From NCBI GenBank assembly GCA_031265535.1, contig JAISCO010000091.1:1-8271 (forward strand): DNA of 8,271 bases, in the 5' to 3' direction. The notes under the pieces are model-generated. The model was given only the letters and a program-made list of their open reading frames with translations. It was not told the origin of the DNA and ran no database searches. This document shows, one piece after another, positions 5,318 to 8,271 of this stretch (its first letter is position 1; the number at the start of each line of letters is the position of its first letter). Position numbers and translations under genes: made by a program. The DNA comes from Spirochaetaceae bacterium (lineage in GTDB: Bacteria > Spirochaetota > Spirochaetia > Treponematales > Breznakiellaceae).

Positions 5318-5577
5318 AAGTAAAAAGTAATACAAATACAAATACAAATAAAAAGTAACAAGTAAAAGGTAATACAAATAAAAAGTACCAAGTAAAAGGT
5401 AAAAAGTAAATTGCTCATTGGTAATTGTTAATTCCTTCTTCCTTCATTGCTCATTATTAATTGACACTTCTTACTTTTTCCTTCTTACCTCATCCTTCTT
5501 CCTTCCTCCCTCTTCCTTCTTCCTTCTTCCCTCTTACTTTTTCCTTCCTCCCTCTTCCCTCTTCCTTCTTCCTTCCC
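5318..5577. repeat. Long heptanucleotide array, three unit types
   Basis: The array starts with purine-rich units (AAAAGTA, AAAGGTA, interrupted by ACAAAT hexamers), passes through AT units (AATTGCT, CATTGGT, AATTGTT, AATTCCT) and ends with pyrimidine units (ACTTCTT, ACTTTTT, CCTTCTT, CCTTCCT, CCCTCTT). From 5381 to 5577 nearly every base fits a 7-bp register: nine units to 5443, one extra base at 5444, then nineteen units to 5577. The mnmE stop codon follows 2 bp later. The purine and pyrimidine arms are roughly complementary and could pair. Confidence 0.88.
5341..5400 (+). repeat. 30-bp tandem duplication inside the array
   Basis: Positions 5341-5370 and 5371-5400 are identical except at the 18th base (A against C). 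The unit is built from AATACAAATA, AAAAGTA and CAAGTAAAAGGT. A triple ACAAAT hexamer leads into the first copy. The near-identity points to a recent duplication compared with the rest of the array. Confidence 0.85.
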
Positions 5578-5579
5578 CC

Positions 5580-6986
5580 CTATTTTCCGACACAAAAACG
5601 GCTGAACATTGCTTCAAGAATGTCGGCGTTCGATACCTCTCCGGTGATCTCGCCAAGGCTGTCTACGGCTTCGCGCAATGCGGGGGCGACCAGGTCGGCG
5701 GGAAGTCCCTCGTCATGGCGGGCAAGCGCGCTTTCAACACCGCTTATCGCCGCGTCTATCAGCGCTTTTTGGCGACCGCTGCCAAGGCCCGCGCCCGAAA
5801 GGTCCGGCGCTTTTCCCGCCGTTTTTGCCAGCGCCCCGGCGATTTTTTTGTAAAGGATGTTGAGGCCCGCGCCGGTTTTTGCGCTCACCGCGCAAAAACC
5901 GGCGGCGTTTTCAGGCGGAGGCTTAATGTCAGATTTGTTCCAAACGGTCAAAACAGGCTTTTTGCTCCATCGCGCGGAAAAATCCGCATCCTCTCTAAAC
6001 AATGTCTTTTCATCTATAATGCCGTCCAGCGTCAGTATGATTAAATCAGCCCCCTCAAGCAGGTTAAAACTCTTCTCTATGCCGAGTTTCTCTACAAGAT
6101 CGGCGGATTCACGCAGTCCGGCTGTGTCCGCAAGCCGAATCGGGATGCCCTCGACAGAAATCCAGCCTTCTATCCAGTCGCGGGTGGTACCGGGTATCTC
6201 GCTTATTATCGCCCGTTCTTCGCGCAGCAATAAATTGAACAAACTGGATTTTCCCGCGTTAGGCTTTCCCGCGATTACCACAAGCGCCCCGTCATGATAC
6301 AGTTTTTCGGCGCGGTAAGACTGTTCAAGGGCGCGAAGTCTAGCAAGGGCTTCCTCGACTTTTCCCCGGCCGGGCAGGGTCTCATCACCGGCGCTGACGC
6401 CGTCAAGCTCGGAATAATCAAGCAACAGTTCAATTTCTGTCAATGAATCCAGTAAAAGCATGTTAATCTGCCGTATTTCCCGTTCTAAAACGCCTGAAAG
6501 CCGCGTAACGGCGCGTCCGCGTCCCGCATCGCTTTTTGCGGAAACTATTTCCATTACCGCTTCGGCGCGCGTCAGGTCGATTTTGCCGTTCATGAATGAA
6601 CGGAAGCTGAATTCGCCGTTCAAAGCCTGTCTAAAGCCGTGGTTTAGCAGGGTTTGGAGTACGGCGCGCCCCGCGGCAAGTCCGCCGTGGCAGCTAATGT
6701 CTATTCCGTCCTCGCCGGTAAAACTTTTTGGCGCGCGGTATACGCTGACCAGCACTTCGTCAACCGGTTTACCGTCGTCCTCTATCCAGCCGTACACTAT
6801 CGTGTTCGCCGCGGCTTCGCGCAAAGCTGCCGGACGCGAAAAGCAGTCCGCCAAGAGTTCTATGCTGCCGCCGCCGGAAGCCCGAATCAGGCTCAGGGCT
6901 GTCTCGGCAAGCGCCGTCGCGCAGGCGGCAATCGGGCTGTCGTCACCGTAATATATTTCATTTTGCCCGCTAAATCTGTCCGGCAT
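5580..6986 (-). CDS. mnmE: tRNA modification GTPase MnmE
   Basis: With MnmG, this GTPase installs the carboxymethylaminomethyl group on U34 of tRNAs reading codons ending in A or G. The 468-residue protein has the N-terminal folate-binding domain (about 17-135), the helical domain with GEFSFRSFMNGKIDLTRAEA (124-143), and an inserted G domain with all signatures: GKPNAGKSS (240-248), PGTTRD (265-270), DTAGLRE (287-293, Glu in the expected place for hydrolysis) and NKSD (350-353). It ends FCVGK, matching the conserved C-terminal CxGK with its functional Cys. Length is close to the usual 450-460. The start is uncertain: ATG at 6984-6986 gives the family N-terminus but no close ribosome site, while an AGGAGG lies about 25 nt further up and the frame continues to an ATG at 7049. 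No mnmG is visible next to it. Confidence 0.95.
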   Translation of the reverse strand: MPDRFSGQNEIYYGDDSPIAACATALAETALSLIRASGGGSIELLADCFSRPAALREAAANTIVYGWIEDDGKPVDEVLVSVYRAPKSFTGEDGIDISCHGGLAAGRAVLQTLLNHGFRQALNGEFSFRSFMNGKIDLTRAEAVMEIVSAKSDAGRGRAVTRLSGVLEREIRQINMLLLDSLTEIELLLDYSELDGVSAGDETLPGRGKVEEALARLRALEQSYRAEKLYHDGALVVIAGKPNAGKSSLFNLLLREERAIISEIPGTTRDWIEGWISVEGIPIRLADTAGLRESADLVEKLGIEKSFNLLEGADLIILTLDGIIDEKTLFREDADFSARWSKKPVLTVWNKSDIKPPPENAAGFCAVSAKTGAGLNILYKKIAGALAKTAGKAPDLSGAGLGSGRQKALIDAAISGVESALARHDEGLPADLVAPALREAVDSLGEITGEVSNADILEAMFSRFCVGK

Positions 6987-7052
6987 ATTACAAAAAATAG
7001 ACGATTGCCCCCCTCCTGTAAACCCCCCCCATTTGCCATGGAGGCACATGCG

Positions 7053-7136
7053 CTACGCGCTAGCGTCTTGCCGCCGCCGCAAACTTGTTTGCGCCGTTGG
7101 CGGCGGAGTTGCGTTCACTTCGATAGCGGCTTTCAT
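7053..7136 (-). CDS. Possible 27-codon leader ORF upstream of mnmE
   Basis: An ATG at 7134-7136 with GGAG and AGGA-type sites supplied by the adjacent heptads opens a frame starting MKAAIEVNATPPPTAQTSLR and ending RRQDASA before a TAG at 7053-7055. It is in frame with mnmE, whose first in-frame ATG (7049) comes two codons after that stop. Codons 20-22 are three CGG (Arg) in a row, followed by CAA, within a GC-rich hairpin. It could be a regulatory leader peptide, a decayed N-terminal extension, or chance coding through a repeat. Confidence 0.3.
   Translation of the reverse strand: MKAAIEVNATPPPTAQTSLRRRQDASA
7071..7106. repeat. GC-rich two-part hairpin upstream of mnmE
   Basis: The outer arms CCGCCGCC (7071-7078) and GGCGGCGG (7099-7106) pair perfectly, and inside them GCAAAC and GTTTGC (7079-7084 and 7087-7092) form a second stem around TT, with a 6-nt bulge at 7093-7098. 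A smaller repeat of GCGCTA lies nearby (7050-7063). The stretch is far richer in GC than the surrounding gap, which suggests an inserted repeat or a structured mnmE leader. Confidence 0.5.
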
Positions 7137-7231
7137 TCCTCACTCCTCACTGCTCCTTACTAATTGTTAATTGCTCCTTGTTAATTGTTAATTTTTGCCC
7201 TCTTCCTTTTTACTTTTTCCTTTTTACTTGA
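7134..7231 (+). repeat. Heptanucleotide array, 14 units, three unit types
   Basis: From 7134 every base fits a 7-bp register: CATTCCT, CACTCCT, CACTGCT, CCTTACT, AATTGTT, AATTGCT, CCTTGTT, AATTGTT, AATTTTT, GCCCTCT, TCCTTTT, TACTTTT, TCCTTTT, TACTTGA. The array ends 11 bp before the -35 of the PASTA gene promoter and supplies the ribosome-site-like sequence of the possible mnmE leader ORF on the other strand. Confidence 0.85.
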
Positions 7232-7242
7232 CAGCGCTGCTA

Positions 7243-7271
7243 TTGAAAAATCATGCTGGAATAACTAGAAT
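7243..7271 (+). promoter_or_regulatory. Sigma-70-type promoter of the PASTA gene
   Basis: A -35 of TTGAAA (7243-7248) and a -10 of TAGAAT (7266-7271), each five of six consensus bases, are separated by exactly 17 bp. Transcription would start near 7278. The -10 overlaps a 9-bp tandem direct repeat, ATAACTAGA at 7261-7269 and again at 7270-7278, which may be a protein site. A second TTGACA at 7228-7233 has no good partner. Confidence 0.65.
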
Positions 7272-7276
7272 AACTA

Positions 7277-7314
7277 GAGACTGTTTCAAAGCCGCTTAGT
7301 CTTAAAACAGTCTC
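7277..7314 (+). promoter_or_regulatory. Stem-loop at the predicted 5' end of the PASTA message
   Basis: GAGACTGTTT (7277-7286) and AAACAGTCTC (7305-7314) form a perfect 10-bp stem with an 18-nt loop. The first arm coincides with the predicted transcription start, and the second ends 12 bp before the ATG at 7327. No Shine-Dalgarno sequence lies between them. The structure could protect the 5' end or control initiation; with no U-tract it is not a terminator. Confidence 0.55.
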
Positions 7315-7326
7315 ATTATAGATTTT

Positions 7327-8271
7327 ATGATTTTTAAACAAGAAAATATATTTAACCGGCCGGGTCTGTTTACTCTTTGCTGTGTGGGGCTGATCGCCTT
7401 TGTTTCGGTAGTCGCCGCGGCCATGTTTTTTTTGACGGTGCGCGGAGCTGAACAGACTATGGTGCCGGATATCCGCGGCAAAGGCTTAGTTGAAGCTTTA
7501 CTCGAACTACAGCAAAAGGAACTCTATCCCCGCATTGAACTCCGGTACTCCGGCTCCGTGGCGGACAAAGGGCTGATTATTGAACAAGACCCCCGCGCCG
7601 GCTCGATAGTAAAGGCCGGCAGACGAATACGGCTTGTTATCAGTCAGGGCGCCGCGATAAGCACCCTTGAAAACTATGTTGGACGCGGCATTAGTGATGT
7701 ACGCATAGAACTGCAAACACTGTTTGCCTCGAATCCCCAACCGCTTATACGCCTGAAAGACCCTATTCTCTACCAGTATTCCAGCAGCCCCGCGGGTACA
7801 ATTTTAGAACAAAACCCCGCCCCCGGCGCTAATATATTCAGTCCCATAGAGTTAGATCTCATAGTCAGCAGGGGTGAAGAAAACACTTTAGTTGAAATGC
7901 CGGATTTTATCGGACTCAGCGCAGCCCAAGCCGTCGAAAAAGCCGGTAATTCGGACATCCGCTTTAATTTTAGCACGCGCTTAGGACAAGGCCGCAGAAA
8001 CGCCGAAACGGTCATTGCGCAATCCCCCGAAGCCGGGACAAAAATAGCCTCCGATGCCATTGCGGAAATTGTTTTAGCATCCCCCGCACGCATTGATTTG
8101 GATGAAAACGAGGTATTTAACCTGTTCAAATACACACTGCCGGAGAACCCTTACCCGCTGCCCGCCGCGCTTGAAGTCATATTGCCCGACGGCGAACGTA
8201 AAATTCTTGTCTCGTTAAAGCACGCCGGCGGCGATTTTACCTTTCCCTACCGCCTGCCTTCCGGCTCTGTG
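7327..8271 (+). CDS. Membrane-anchored PASTA-domain protein, 3' end outside the window
   Basis: The frame runs open from ATG 7327 to the last base, giving 315 residues. A short cytoplasmic start (MIFKQENIFNRPG) leads to one membrane helix (about 14-37), then three PASTA repeats: about 44-108 (MVPDIRGKGLVEALLEL to LVISQG), 109-183 (YVGRGISDVRIELQ to LIVSRG) and 188-252 (EMPDFIGLSAAQAVEKAG to EIVLAS). Each repeat has the typical EQDPRAG-like turn (EQDPRAGS, EQNPAPGA, AQSPEAGT). A beta-rich domain without a clear match follows (255-315). PASTA repeats bind peptidoglycan muropeptides or act as spacers in Ser/Thr kinases and penicillin-binding proteins. Here no kinase or transpeptidase precedes them, so it is likely an envelope scaffold. 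The start lacks a ribosome site but gives the helix in the right place. Confidence 0.9.
   Translation, partial: MIFKQENIFNRPGLFTLCCVGLIAFVSVVAAAMFFLTVRGAEQTMVPDIRGKGLVEALLELQQKELYPRIELRYSGSVADKGLIIEQDPRAGSIVKAGRRIRLVISQGAAISTLENYVGRGISDVRIELQTLFASNPQPLIRLKDPILYQYSSSPAGTILEQNPAPGANIFSPIELDLIVSRGEENTLVEMPDFIGLSAAQAVEKAGNSDIRFNFSTRLGQGRRNAETVIAQSPEAGTKIASDAIAEIVLASPARIDLDENEVFNLFKYTLPENPYPLPAALEVILPDGERKILVSLKHAGGDFTFPYRLPSGSV

Noticed and set aside
5318..5577. CRISPR array
   Set aside because: There are no unique spacers of uniform length between conserved direct repeats; the units are degenerate heptads without gaps.
5418..6044. Plus-strand frame of 208 codons starting in the heptad array
   Set aside because: The first part translates the pyrimidine repeats into Leu/Phe/Ser/Pro runs and the rest is antisense to mnmE.
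6460..6951. Plus-strand frame of 163 codons, and a second one at 6654-7163
   Set aside because: Both are antisense to the conserved N-terminal and middle parts of MnmE.
7228..7233. Perfect TTGACA as the -35 of the PASTA promoter
   Set aside because: At 16-18 bp there is no acceptable -10, while TTGAAA at 7243 pairs with TAGAAT at exactly 17 bp.
7507..8135. Minus-strand frames at 7507-7740 and 7770-8135
   Set aside because: They lie opposite the PASTA repeats, whose plus-strand frame is continuous and has clear domain motifs.

Overview
The window looks like a piece of a spirochaete chromosome, most likely a Treponema-type gut lineage. This is inferred from the style of the methyl-accepting chemotaxis protein, the divergent MnmE ending in FCVGK, a membrane-anchored PASTA protein without a kinase domain, and a small secreted OB-like protein. 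Gene bodies are moderately GC-rich. The gaps between them are AT-rich and carry simple repeats. The species is not determinable by reading alone.

Layout: positions 1-1700 are an accessory patch. It holds the end of a PIN-domain (VapC-type) toxin (+), a convergent RelB/DinJ-type antitoxin without an adjacent toxin (-), a retropepsin-like aspartic protease (-) bracketed by 16-bp inverted repeats, and a 3'-truncated IS3-type OrfA (+). Positions 1693-2155 are a gap with hairpins and repeats. A dCache-like chemoreceptor (2156-4354, -) follows, with two hairpins in its leader, then a small exported protein (4687-5160, -). A long low-complexity array ends 2 bp from the stop codon of mnmE (5580-6986, -). 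From the region upstream of mnmE a well-formed promoter drives a divergent PASTA-domain protein (7327 to the window end, +), whose message would begin with a 10-bp stem-loop.

The most striking non-genic signal is a family of heptanucleotide repeats in five of the intergenic gaps. Units of the types GTAARAR, its complement YTYTTAC, AATTGYT and CCTTCTT run head to tail and mostly keep a strict 7-bp register, even where one unit type gives way to another. The longest well-phased stretch is about 28 heptads (5381-5577) with a single 1-nt slip. The arrays lie next to, or overlap, promoters, a possible leader ORF and the edge of a mobile-element remnant.

The genes do not form one pathway. The receptor (chemotaxis), mnmE (tRNA wobble-uridine modification), the PASTA protein (envelope) and the secreted protein are housekeeping or surface functions. 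The toxin, antitoxin, protease and transposase pieces are typical of a turnover-prone accessory segment. No rRNA, tRNA, CRISPR array or convincing Rho-independent terminator was seen.
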